A stretch of 19,965 nt of DNA from Chloroflexota bacterium (GTDB lineage Bacteria > Chloroflexota > Limnocylindria > Limnocylindrales > CSP1-4). Below the pieces are notes generated by a model. The model ran no database searches, was not told where the DNA came from, and saw only the letters and a program-made list of their open reading frames with translations. A program made the position numbers and the translations under genes. Below, piece after piece: positions 7,570-14,790 of the stretch; within the stretch, counting starts at the first letter, position 1, and the number at the start of each line of letters is the position of its first letter. The DNA lies in NCBI GenBank assembly GCA_013698385.1, contig JACCVB010000293.1:1-19965 (forward strand), read 5' to 3'.

Positions 7570-8438
7570 GACCGGCCACCACGACGACGCGGGTCCAGGC
7601 GGTCCTGAAGGCCGTCCGCGAGGAGGGTCAGCGAGAGCACGAGGATGCCGATCGTCACGGCCGGGAAGATCGTGTACGTCGGCGCTTTGGACAGGAAGTC
7701 CTGGGCCCCGCTGAGCATCGCGCCGAGGGACGGCTCAGGCGGTTGCGCGCCGAGCCCGAGGAAGCTCAGGGACGCCTCCGCCACGACCGCCTGCGGAGTG
7801 GAGATCGCGAGCTGCACGATGAGCGCGCTGACCGCAAAAGGCAGGATGTGAACGCGCATGATCCGTCTGCTTGAAGCACCCATCGAGAGGGCCGCCTCGA
7901 CGTGCTCGCCGTGCAGGTTCTGGATCGTGATCGACCGCACCAGCCGGGCGAACACCGGTGTCTCAGCGATGCCGATGGCGAGGATCACGTTCAACCGACC
8001 GGGGCCGACGAGCAGCACGATCGCGAGCGCGAGAAAGATCGTCGGCCATGCGAGCAGGAGATCCATGATCCGGTTGGCGAACGATTCGTACTTGCCACCG
8101 AAATACCCGGATGAGACGCCGATCAAGGTCCCCGAGATCGCTGCCACGAGGACCGCCGCGAGCCCGGCGAGGAGGGCCGGCTGCAGTCCAGACAGGAGGC
8201 GACTGAAGATGTCGCGGCCGACCTCGTCCGTGCCCAGGGTGAAGGTCGAGGTCGGTCCTTCCAGGCGGTGGTCGAGGTGCAGTTCGATGGGGTCGAACCG
8301 GGCGAGCAGGAGCGGGCCGGATACGGCGGCGAGGATGATCAGGGCGAGCATCCCGCCACCGATCAGGAGGCGAGTGTCGATCCGTCTGGCTCGCCCGACG
8401 ACCGATGCGCGGGGTACGAGCGGGACGGCGACCGTCAC
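7566..8438 (-). CDS. Peptide-type ABC transporter permease (DppC/OppC type)
   Basis: An integral membrane subunit of 290 residues. A first transmembrane helix (about 24-46) is followed by a short extracytoplasmic segment with LGTDEVGRDIFSR (68-80), the hallmark of DppC-type permeases. The remaining helices follow, with the cytoplasmic EAA loop at about 180-200 (EAALSMGASSRRIMRVHILP) that contacts the ATPases. The GTG start at 8438 overlaps the upstream permease stop as GTGA, and the gene's own stop overlaps the next start. It pairs with the DppB-type permease to form the pore. Confidence 0.95.
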   Translation of the reverse strand: MTVAVPLVPRASVVGRARRIDTRLLIGGGMLALIILAAVSGPLLLARFDPIELHLDHRLEGPTSTFTLGTDEVGRDIFSRLLSGLQPALLAGLAAVLVAAISGTLIGVSSGYFGGKYESFANRIMDLLLAWPTIFLALAIVLLVGPGRLNVILAIGIAETPVFARLVRSITIQNLHGEHVEAALSMGASSRRIMRVHILPFAVSALIVQLAISTPQAVVAEASLSFLGLGAQPPEPSLGAMLSGAQDFLSKAPTYTIFPAVTIGILVLSLTLLADGLQDRLDPRRRGGRS

Positions 8439-9391
8439 GATCCGCTCCGTCCGGTCCGGATCCGTGGATCGAGGATGCCGTACATGAGGTCGACCAGCAG
8501 GGACATGCCAAGGAGCACGACCGCCGCCAGGATCAATCCGGCCTGCACGATCGGGTAGTCGCGATTGAAGATGGCGCCGACGATGAGCCGTCCGAGCCCC
8601 GGATAGGAGAAGACGGTCTCGATGACGACGGCCCCCGCCAGAAGCGTCCCGAGGCTGATTCCGGCGATCGTGATCGTGGGCACGAGGGCGTTGCGCACGG
8701 CGTGTCGCCCGACGACGGTGACCGGCTTGAGGCCCTTGGCGCGCGCGGTCAGGACATGATCCTGTCCCAGCGCCTCGATCATCGCGGCGCGCATGAACCG
8801 GGTCAGGACCGCCGCAAACGGCAGGCCGAGGGCTACCGCCGGCATGATCAGGTAGCGCAAGCCATCCAGTAGCGCCTGGCCGGTCCGGCCCGCCCCCGAC
8901 GATGGCAGCCAGCGCAGGTTCACGGCGAACACAAGGATGAGCACGATCCCGATGACGAAACTGGGCAAACTCAACAGGACCGCCGACATCGTGGAGATGA
9001 CGATGTCGAGAGACCTCCCGCGAAACAGCGCGGCGAGGATGCCCGCCGAGATCCCGAGCGTGGTCGCGATGGCGCCCGCTGCCAGCGCGAGGCGGACGGT
9101 GTAGCCGAAGGCATCGAAGACCACATCCGTGACGGGCAGGTTGCTCTGGAACGAGCGACCAAGATCAAGCCGCACCGCATCGGACAGCCAGATGACATAG
9201 CGGACGGGCAGCGGCTCGTCCAGGCCGAGTCGCGTTCGTTCGATGGCGACCTGCTCCGGCGTCGCCTCTGGCCCGAGCTTGATCCTGGCCGGGTCCCCTG
9301 GTGAGGCCTGGATCACCAGGAAGACCACGACCGATGCGATGAACAGTGTCGGCAGGAACTGCAGCAGGCGGGTCAGGACGTAGCGACCCAT
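8435..9391 (-). CDS. Peptide-type ABC transporter permease (DppB/OppB type)
   Basis: A membrane permease of 318 residues, normal for the family. It begins MGRYVLTRLLQFLPTLF, a first transmembrane helix with the N-terminal pattern of DppB proteins. It then has the PGDPA segment (31-35), RLGLDEPLPVRY (54-65) before the membrane core, and an EAA-type loop at about 212-238. The ATG at 9391 is preceded by GGGAG at a good distance, so unlike the three genes after it this one has its own ribosome binding site. The gap to the solute-binding-protein gene is 54 bases and holds a small hairpin. Confidence 0.95.
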   Translation of the reverse strand: MGRYVLTRLLQFLPTLFIASVVVFLVIQASPGDPARIKLGPEATPEQVAIERTRLGLDEPLPVRYVIWLSDAVRLDLGRSFQSNLPVTDVVFDAFGYTVRLALAAGAIATTLGISAGILAALFRGRSLDIVISTMSAVLLSLPSFVIGIVLILVFAVNLRWLPSSGAGRTGQALLDGLRYLIMPAVALGLPFAAVLTRFMRAAMIEALGQDHVLTARAKGLKPVTVVGRHAVRNALVPTITIAGISLGTLLAGAVVIETVFSYPGLGRLIVGAIFNRDYPIVQAGLILAAVVLLGMSLLVDLMYGILDPRIRTGRSGS

Positions 9392-9400
9392 GCACTCTCC

Positions 9401-9415
9401 CGGAGCTAGCCTCCG
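9401..9415. other. Small intercistronic hairpin between solute-binding protein and permease genes
   Basis: CGGAG and CTCCG form a 5-bp stem around CTAGC, next to the permease ribosome binding site. Hairpins at this position in importer operons can raise the level of the binding-protein message relative to the membrane genes. The stem is short, so the role is speculative. Confidence 0.25.
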
Positions 9416-9445
9416 TGCGCGCGGCTGGGACGACGATCGACGCCC

Positions 9446-11089
9446 TTAGGCGCCGATCGACGCGCCCGCCAGGACGATCGCGCCGATGAGGTCGACGTCG
9501 ATGTCCTTCACCTTCGCGTTGTACACCCAGTACTGGGACCTTGTCGAGATGACGAGGACGTGCGATGAGTCGACCAGGATCTGGTTGGCCTGCTGATAGA
9601 TCGTCGTTCGCTTCGCCTGGTCCACCTCCGCAGCTCCCTGGGCGACGAGGGCGATCAACTCCGGGTTGTTGTAACCCCAGATCGTCTCGGCGCCGCCACC
9701 GAAGTTCCGCTGCGTGCTCCAGAAGATCGCCGGGTCCCGATTGCCGCGCCCGTTGTTCCAGATGACGAGGTCGGTGTTCGGATCCTTGCCGCTGCCGATG
9801 TCGCCCCAGCGCGCGTCGTCGACGGGCTGGATCTCCAGGGTGACCCCGATCTCCTTGAGCGAGGCCTGCCAGATAAGCCCGTAGGTCTCGGATCGGGGGA
9901 TACTGCTCGGGGATGGATAGACGATCTTGAGATCCTTGACCCCGGCCGCGTCGAGCAGCGCCTTGGCCTTGGCCAGGTCGTACGGATGCGCGGTCACGAG
10001 CTCTGCCTTGTAGCCGAGCGAGCTCGGGTTGTTGAACGGCGTGGTCACGCCCATTTCCAGGCCTTCGTCGCCGGCCTTGACCATCGCCTCGCGGTCCATC
10101 GCATAGGACAGCGCCTGACGGACCTCCGGCTTGTCGAACGGTGCCTTGCGAACGTTGAAATAGACGTCCCAGACGCCGCCGCCGGGAGTGACATCGACCC
10201 GGTAGGCGTCGTCGCCGGCGACCGACGCGATCTCCGCGGGGTTCGCCACCAGGATGCCGTCGACGCTGTCCGACTGAAGGTTCTGGAGCAGGTTCGTGGC
10301 GCCGCCATACAAGGAGATCGCGAACCCGCCCAGGACCGGTTGGCCCTCGACGTAGTAGTCGGGGTTGGCCTCGAAGGTGACGCTCTGACTCGGGATCACC
10401 TCGGTCAGCTTGAACGGACCCGTGCCGACCGGCGGGGTCGCGACGAACCCGAAGTCCGTCGGGTTGTCGATCCGGATGGCGTGCCAGTAATCGAGGATGT
10501 CGGCGATATACGGGACCGGCGCCGAGGCCTTGAGGATGAGTGTCGTCGGGTCCGGGGCTTCGACGCCGGTGATCTTCTCGAGCACGCCCTTCATCTCACC
10601 GATGTTGGGGTCTTCGGCCATGGCCGGGTCGGTCAAGTAGCCGTACATCGTGACGTAATCGGCGGCCGTGAAGTCCTTGCCGTCATGCCACTTCACGCCC
10701 GATCGAACCTTGATTGTGACGGTCTTCCCGTCGGGCGCCAGTTCGTACGATTCGGCCAGATCGAGATGCTCCTTGCCATCGGAATCGCGCCAGACGAGGC
10801 GAGAGAAGACCTGGTTGTAGACCTCCGTCTCGGAACCCGAGATATCCCACGGATTGAAGTCGGTGATGTCGCCTGCCCTGCCGTAACGGAGGACCGCACC
10901 CGCCGTCTGGCTGGGCGTCGCCGAGCCAGCGGCGCCGCCACTCGCCGACGGGGCCCGCGTCGCCGGGCTTCCGCTCGACGGGGCGGCTATCGGATTGCAG
11001 GCGGCAGCGGTCATCGTCAGCCCGCTGTACGCGATGAACCGCCGCCGCGACAGCTTGATGTCCCCGAGCCGGGATACGGGCCCTGCCAT
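9446..11089 (-). CDS. ABC transporter solute-binding protein, family 5, Tat-type lipoprotein
   Basis: The extracytoplasmic substrate receptor of the importer, 547 residues, typical of the family 5 (dipeptide/oligopeptide/nickel) binding proteins. The N-terminus carries a twin-arginine motif SRRRFIA (14-20), a hydrophobic stretch and a lipobox-like TAAAC ending at C31. A Ser/Ala/Gly-rich linker (about 37-70) follows. It is therefore probably exported folded and lipid-anchored. The mature part has the family order: ITDFNPWDISG, DGKTVTIKVRSGVKWHDG, GTGPFKL, the KPEVRQALSYAMDRE region and a C-terminal lobe. The ATG at 11089 has AGGAGG seven bases upstream; an upstream in-frame ATG at 11182 would add unrelated residues. 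A consensus promoter lies just upstream. The ligand cannot be told from sequence. Confidence 0.95.
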   Translation of the reverse strand: MAGPVSRLGDIKLSRRRFIAYSGLTMTAAACNPIAAPSSGSPATRAPSASGGAAGSATPSQTAGAVLRYGRAGDITDFNPWDISGSETEVYNQVFSRLVWRDSDGKEHLDLAESYELAPDGKTVTIKVRSGVKWHDGKDFTAADYVTMYGYLTDPAMAEDPNIGEMKGVLEKITGVEAPDPTTLILKASAPVPYIADILDYWHAIRIDNPTDFGFVATPPVGTGPFKLTEVIPSQSVTFEANPDYYVEGQPVLGGFAISLYGGATNLLQNLQSDSVDGILVANPAEIASVAGDDAYRVDVTPGGGVWDVYFNVRKAPFDKPEVRQALSYAMDREAMVKAGDEGLEMGVTTPFNNPSSLGYKAELVTAHPYDLAKAKALLDAAGVKDLKIVYPSPSSIPRSETYGLIWQASLKEIGVTLEIQPVDDARWGDIGSGKDPNTDLVIWNNGRGNRDPAIFWSTQRNFGGGAETIWGYNNPELIALVAQGAAEVDQAKRTTIYQQANQILVDSSHVLVISTRSQYWVYNAKVKDIDVDLIGAIVLAGASIGA

Positions 11090-11131
11090 CGCGACCTCCT
11101 CCAAGAACGGACGTGTGGTTCTGCTCGGCCG

Positions 11132-11160
11132 ATCGTACGGACCGATCGTGGCAGTGTCAA
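11132..11160 (-). promoter_or_regulatory. Consensus-like sigma-70 promoter for the transport genes
   Basis: On the minus strand TTGACA (11160-11155) is followed, after exactly 17 bases, by TACGAT (11137-11132). The start would fall near 11125, giving a leader of about 36 bases with AGGAGG before the ATG at 11089. This internal promoter would let importer genes be transcribed separately from the upstream enzyme genes. The heptamer CCGATCG occurs twice, 13 bases apart, across the -10 region and spacer. Confidence 0.7.
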
Positions 11161-11171
11161 TGGTTTCGGAA

Positions 11172-11182
11172 GTGATTATCAC
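11172..11182. promoter_or_regulatory. GTGATTATCAC palindrome upstream of the -35 box
   Basis: A perfect 11-base dyad (5-bp arms, one central base) overlaps the RraA-like gene's stop codon and lies 11 bases upstream of the TTGACA box. With the CCGTGGAAA copy at 11184-11192 directly behind it, this is a plausible activator-binding region. Its outer arms resemble those of the dyad at 3560-3576. Confidence 0.4.
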
Positions 11183-11904
11183 CCCGTGGAAAGTGCGCCG
11201 TTCTCGTCGCGGTATGCGAGCATGGTCGCCTCGTTTGGCGGATAGACCCCGGGGACGGCTGCGCCGCCATCGACGAGCCTGAGCAGGAAGGCCTCGAGGT
11301 GCTCCTGCTCGAGGGCGTCTGCGGCGACCGCCGCGACCATCGCGACCGGGATGACCACGACTCCCTCGGCGTCGCCGACGAGGATGTCGCCAGGCAGGAC
11401 AAGGACGCCGGCGCAGCCGATCGGTAGGCCGAAGTCGACCGGATGGTGGACCGTCGCCGAGGTGGCGGCGTGCGCCGCGGCCGCATATGTCGGCAGGTCA
11501 AGATCGATGAAGCCGGGTGTATCGCGAAAGGCCCCGTCCGTGACGATGCCGGCGGCGCCCCGCCGAAGGATCCGGGTGGCGAGGATGTTGCCGAGAGACG
11601 CGGCGCGCGTGTCGCCCCGCGCATCGATGACAAGGACGTCGCCGGGTCCGACGGACTCAACCGCGATCCGCTGGGGATTGGTGCTGTTGTCGAACTCGGC
11701 CCCGGTGCCGATGTCCTCGCGCATCGGGACATAGCGAAGGGTGATGGCTCGGCCCACCATCCGCAGGTCCGGCCGGAGGGGCCGGACGCCCGCGAGGAAC
11801 GAGGTGCGGATACCGCGCCGCAGGAGCTGGGCGGTGAGGGTCGCCGTCGACACGACACGGAGTGCGGCGTCGACCTCCGCCGAGACGACCAGGTGGTCGG
11901 TCAT
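11179..11904 (-). CDS. RraA-like protein (HMG/CHA aldolase-related fold)
   Basis: A 241-residue member of the RraA/4-hydroxy-4-methyl-2-oxoglutarate aldolase fold. The core is GDVLVIDARGDTRAASLGN (88-106), then RRGAAGIVTDGAFRD with R127-D128. In true aldolases of this family the RD pair is followed two residues later by an acidic residue. Here that position is G131, as in RraA-type members without aldolase activity. It may therefore be a decarboxylase, hydratase-like or binding protein, and the aldolase name should not be assumed. The ATG at 11904 shares ATGA with the amidohydrolase stop, which indicates coupling. The C-terminal tail after residue 190 is longer than in E. coli RraA. Confidence 0.88.
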   Translation of the reverse strand: MTDHLVVSAEVDAALRVVSTATLTAQLLRRGIRTSFLAGVRPLRPDLRMVGRAITLRYVPMREDIGTGAEFDNSTNPQRIAVESVGPGDVLVIDARGDTRAASLGNILATRILRRGAAGIVTDGAFRDTPGFIDLDLPTYAAAAHAATSATVHHPVDFGLPIGCAGVLVLPGDILVGDAEGVVVIPVAMVAAVAADALEQEHLEAFLLRLVDGGAAVPGVYPPNEATMLAYRDENGALSTG

Positions 11905-13163
11905 CGTCCGGCTCCGCCCCCGGCGGGCTGCAGGAGGGCCGCTCCCGCGTGCGTGAACCCGCCCCGCATGACCGCGACCGGTCGGACGAGCGCCCGGATG
12001 TCGACCAGCGGGTCCCGCTCGAGGACGATGAGGTCGGCATCGTAGCCGGGGGCGATCCTCCCGATACGATCGGCGAGGCCGACCTCGATCGCTGCGATCG
12101 AGGTGGCTGCGGCGAGCGTCGCCATCGCTCCGAGCCCCTGCTCTCGGAGCAGCTCGAGCTCGCGGGCGAGTGCACCGTGGCCAACGAACGTGACACCGCC
12201 ATCTGTGCCCGCGGCGATGGACACGCCGGCGGTGACGGCCGCTCGAACCGCATGGACCTTGCCGACGCTGCCACGTTCGGCGGCCGCCGCCACGTAGGTC
12301 GGGATGCCCGGGTCGCCGAGGTGTTCCTTCATCGCGGCATGGGTGCCCAGCGTCGGAACGACGATCAACCCGCGCGCGGCCGCCAGTCCCGCCAGCCGGT
12401 CGTCGAGTGCCGAGCCGTGCTGGATGCTGTCAAACCCCGCGAGGATGGCGCGCTCGATGCCGGTCGTGTTCGTCGCGTGGCCCGTGATCCGGCGGCCGTG
12501 TCCATGAGCCAGATCGGCGGCGGCCGCGAGCGCGGCGAGATCGTAGTACGTGTCGGCCGAGCTCGAGCCGGGGGTATGGACGCCACCGGTGACCATGACC
12601 TTGATGCAATCGGCGCCGGCATCGAGCTGGGCGCGAACCGCGTCGACCAGGTCGGTCGGATCGGCGGTCAGCCGGGCGATGAAATGACAATGGCCGCCGG
12701 GCGGTGCCACGACCAGTCCCGCCGCGACGAGGCGCGGCCCCAGCAGCCGGTCATGAAGAAGCCTGTCGCGCAGCTCGAACGAGGCTCCATCGGGGCCACC
12801 GAGGTCGCGGATCGTCGTCGCCCCAGAATCGAGGGCCATCCGTGCCGCGTCCGCCATCCGGCTGGGCAGGCCCGGATCGATGCCGTCCTCGAGATACCGT
12901 TCGACGGGTCGCGGCCCCCCGTCGAACGCGAGGTGGAGATGGGTGTCGATCAGGCCTGGCATGACGTACCGCCCGGCCGCCGCGACGACCTCCGCCGTGC
13001 CGATCGCATCGGGCCCCACATCCGGACCGGCGGCGACGATCAGGCCGCCCTCGATGAGCACGCCGCCTCGTCGCACCGAGTGGGTCGCCGGATCGATGAG
13101 GTTGGCCCCGACGAGCGCCCACCGATCGTTGTCAGGCGCCGAGGGATTGCCTCCTGGGTTCAC
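11901..13163 (-). CDS. Amidohydrolase-superfamily enzyme (imidazolonepropionase/prolidase-like)
   Basis: A 420-residue metal-dependent hydrolase, cytoplasmic. With the GTG at 13163 as residue 1, metal ligands are H75 and H77 (THLHL), the carboxylatable lysine K188 (CIKVM), H229 (GHA), H249 (QHG) and D321 (GTDGG). This is the full binuclear set. The N-terminal beta-sandwich (about 15-70) and the C-terminal GRIAPGYDADLIVLERDPL are typical. The GTG shares GTGA with the aldolase stop. A longer frame from 13358 would lie inside the aldolase gene and has an Arg-rich, unlikely sequence. Relatives hydrolyse cyclic amides, imidazolones, Xaa-Pro dipeptides or aryl dialkyl ureas. It probably opens or cleaves the imported compound, and the substrate remains unknown. 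Confidence 0.9.
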   Translation of the reverse strand: MNPGGNPSAPDNDRWALVGANLIDPATHSVRRGGVLIEGGLIVAAGPDVGPDAIGTAEVVAAAGRYVMPGLIDTHLHLAFDGGPRPVERYLEDGIDPGLPSRMADAARMALDSGATTIRDLGGPDGASFELRDRLLHDRLLGPRLVAAGLVVAPPGGHCHFIARLTADPTDLVDAVRAQLDAGADCIKVMVTGGVHTPGSSSADTYYDLAALAAAADLAHGHGRRITGHATNTTGIERAILAGFDSIQHGSALDDRLAGLAAARGLIVVPTLGTHAAMKEHLGDPGIPTYVAAAAERGSVGKVHAVRAAVTAGVSIAAGTDGGVTFVGHGALARELELLREQGLGAMATLAAATSIAAIEVGLADRIGRIAPGYDADLIVLERDPLVDIRALVRPVAVMRGGFTHAGAALLQPAGGGAGR

Positions 13164-13960
13164 CGCACGTCGCTGTTCGGCTGGCGGACGAGGCCGCGCC
13201 GGAGAGCCGAGATGTCCTCGAGCGATTGGGCGATCGCGTCGGCGACGAAACCGACGTCGCCGCCGCAGGTGGTGATGAGCGCGCCACGCTCGATCCATTG
13301 GCGAGACAGTTCGATGCTGTTGGTGAAGTGCCCGAACGGCACTCCGCGAGCCAGGCACCGCTCGAGCACGGTCTCCATCACGTTGCGAACGTCGCTGTTA
13401 TTGCGGTCGTGGCCGTAGCCCAGTGAGTTGGCAAGATCCGCCGGCCCGATCATGATCCCGCTCACGCCCGGCACCGACAGGATCTCGTCGAGGTTGGCGA
13501 CGGCCTCCTCGGTCTCGATCTGCGGCAGGACGAGGATGTTCGCGTTGGCCGAGCGACCATATCGGTCGGCGCCCTCGTGCAACCGCACCGCACGACGCGG
13601 GCCCCAGCTGCGGTGTCCGTCGGGCGGATATTTCGCGGCCGCGACGGCACGACGCGCATCGTCCGCGGTGTTGACCAGCGGAACGATCACGCCCTCGGCG
13701 CCGAGGTCTAGGACCTGGTTGATCGCGGCGGTGTCGTTCCAGGTCGTCCGGATGAGGACCGTCGAATCGGTCGGGTGGAGTGCGATCATGAGCCGCTGCA
13801 GGGTCTCCAGCCCGATCGGTGCGTGCTGCATGTCGATGAGCACGAAGTCGAAACCGGCTCGACCGATCAACTCGGCGACGAACTCGTCGGTGATCGTGAG
13901 TACGCAGCCGATGACCGGCTCGCCCCGGCTTAAGTGTTCGAGCACCCGGTTGGCCTTCAT
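13160..13960 (-). CDS. HpcH/HpaI-family aldolase (class II, pyruvate-type)
   Basis: A 266-residue TIM-barrel aldolase of normal family length. The catalytic residues fall nearly where they lie in E. coli HpaI: base H46 (MQHAP), R71 (LIRTTW), and divalent-metal ligands E149 (LPQIET) and D175 (GPADLA). GAEGVIVPLVNT and YPPDGHRSWGPRRA are further family signatures. Members reversibly cleave 4-hydroxy-2-oxo-acids, or make them from pyruvate and an aldehyde. The residue before H46 is Q rather than the E of HpaI, a variant seen in related subgroups. The ATG at 13960 has GGAGG seven bases upstream. It lies 52 bases behind the RidA-like gene on the same strand. Confidence 0.93.
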   Translation of the reverse strand: MKANRVLEHLSRGEPVIGCVLTITDEFVAELIGRAGFDFVLIDMQHAPIGLETLQRLMIALHPTDSTVLIRTTWNDTAAINQVLDLGAEGVIVPLVNTADDARRAVAAAKYPPDGHRSWGPRRAVRLHEGADRYGRSANANILVLPQIETEEAVANLDEILSVPGVSGIMIGPADLANSLGYGHDRNNSDVRNVMETVLERCLARGVPFGHFTNSIELSRQWIERGALITTCGGDVGFVADAIAQSLEDISALRRGLVRQPNSDVR

Positions 13961-14012
13961 CGGTGCGCCTCCATTCGGTGCTCCGCGGATGCGGCCGTCG
14001 CCCTTCGAAACG

Positions 14013-14681
14013 TCATCTCGTGCCGGCCATGGGTCGGAGCCTGGCACGGACCGGGTCGGGGAGCGGGTACAGCCACCCCCGCCGCCCGATGATGAGCCGG
14101 GCAAGCTCCGATGGGATCGCGACGATAACCTCGCACTCGAGGGCGAACCGGCCTTCGATTCCGGCGATCGCGCTCCGCGCGTGCATGCCACCGACCCCAC
14201 CGGGATCGACCCCGTCCGTGGCTTGCTCGCTGAGCGTCCCGCCGAAGACCGAGTGCCAGCGCGATGAGTAGCCGTTTACGACCTCGGGAGCGCGCAGGAA
14301 GGGCCGGTCCGCCGGTGAGGCGACGAGCCCGAGGACCTTCACCGGATAGAGCACGTCGTCCAGATCGCCACCCTCATCGCCGCACGTCAGTGCATGATGG
14401 AGGATCAGGAAGTGTTGATCGGCGATGACCGAACCCGCCTCGTATGCCGTGGCCACCGCCGCATCTCCGTCGTCGACCGGGGTGATCCCTGCCGATCCGC
14501 CAGAGAGGTAGACGAGCCCGGACTCGGTGAAGACGACCGAGGCCAGTCGCTGACCGGACAAGGGTGGGCCGGGGTCCGGCGGTGCCGCACGATCGATGCC
14601 GGCCACCGACAGCCGGTCATAGACACTGAACGGCCTGCGCATCTCGGCTGGCAGGGCGAAGCGATCGTAATAGCGCGACAT
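14013..14681 (-). CDS. RidA/YjgF-like protein with long extensions
   Basis: First gene of the minus-strand operon, 222 residues. The centre matches the RidA (YjgF/YER057c/UK114) family: VYLSGG (57-62), DLDDVLYPVKVLGLV (106-120), APEVVNGYSS, HARSAI with R169, and ECEVIVAIP with E182/E184. These correspond to the substrate-binding arginine and the conserved glutamate of RidA. Active members hydrolyse enamine/imine intermediates released by PLP enzymes. The protein is much longer than the usual 130-155 residues: about 45 extra at the N-terminus, an insertion at about 148-165, and a 30-residue tail. The ATG at 14681 has GAGGG just upstream; an in-frame GTG at 14750 would place the start inside the operator. 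A chorismate-mutase-like non-hydrolytic role is also possible. Confidence 0.78.
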   Translation of the reverse strand: MSRYYDRFALPAEMRRPFSVYDRLSVAGIDRAAPPDPGPPLSGQRLASVVFTESGLVYLSGGSAGITPVDDGDAAVATAYEAGSVIADQHFLILHHALTCGDEGGDLDDVLYPVKVLGLVASPADRPFLRAPEVVNGYSSRWHSVFGGTLSEQATDGVDPGGVGGMHARSAIAGIEGRFALECEVIVAIPSELARLIIGRRGWLYPLPDPVRARLRPMAGTR

Positions 14682-14724
14682 CCGCAGCCCTCGTGGGTCG
14701 AGCAATCCTCGGGCACGGGCAGGA

Positions 14725-14731
14725 TACGCTA
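14725..14731. promoter_or_regulatory. Back-to-back -10 hexamers of a divergent promoter
   Basis: TACGCT on the plus strand (14725-14730) overlaps TAGCGT on the minus strand (14731 down to 14726). This is the same arrangement as at 3566-3572. The plus-strand hexamer would serve the aldehyde dehydrogenase gene and the minus-strand one the RidA-headed operon (leader about 38 bases). Good -35 boxes are not visible. Confidence 0.4.
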
Positions 14732-14734
14732 TCT

Positions 14735-14749
14735 TGGAATCAGATTCCA
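14735..14749. promoter_or_regulatory. 15-base palindrome TGGAATCAGATTCCA, probable IclR-type operator
   Basis: A perfect dyad with 7-bp arms and one central base. Its length and TGGAA...TTCCA ends match the E. coli IclR box pattern (TGGAAATNATTTCCA, from memory). It fills most of the space where the spacer of the minus-strand promoter would be and lies just downstream of the plus-strand -10. A bound regulator would block both the operon and the aldehyde dehydrogenase gene. Confidence 0.6.
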
Positions 14750-14790
14750 CCTAGCGAACAATCGTCTCCCCCACCCTGGGGTTTCCGCTC

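Noticed and set aside
9434..9462. Direct repeat CGATCGACGC, 19 bases apart
   Set aside because: It spans the end of the solute-binding-protein gene, encodes ordinary C-terminal residues, and is short; probably chance.
11862..13418. 518-codon plus-strand open frame
   Set aside because: Antisense to the amidohydrolase, which has a full metal-ligand set; no motif of its own.
14764..14772. TCTCCCCCA match to the tmRNA 3' end, considered as an attachment-site duplicate
   Set aside because: Only nine bases match and the rest of the acceptor sequence is absent; it cannot be called an att site.
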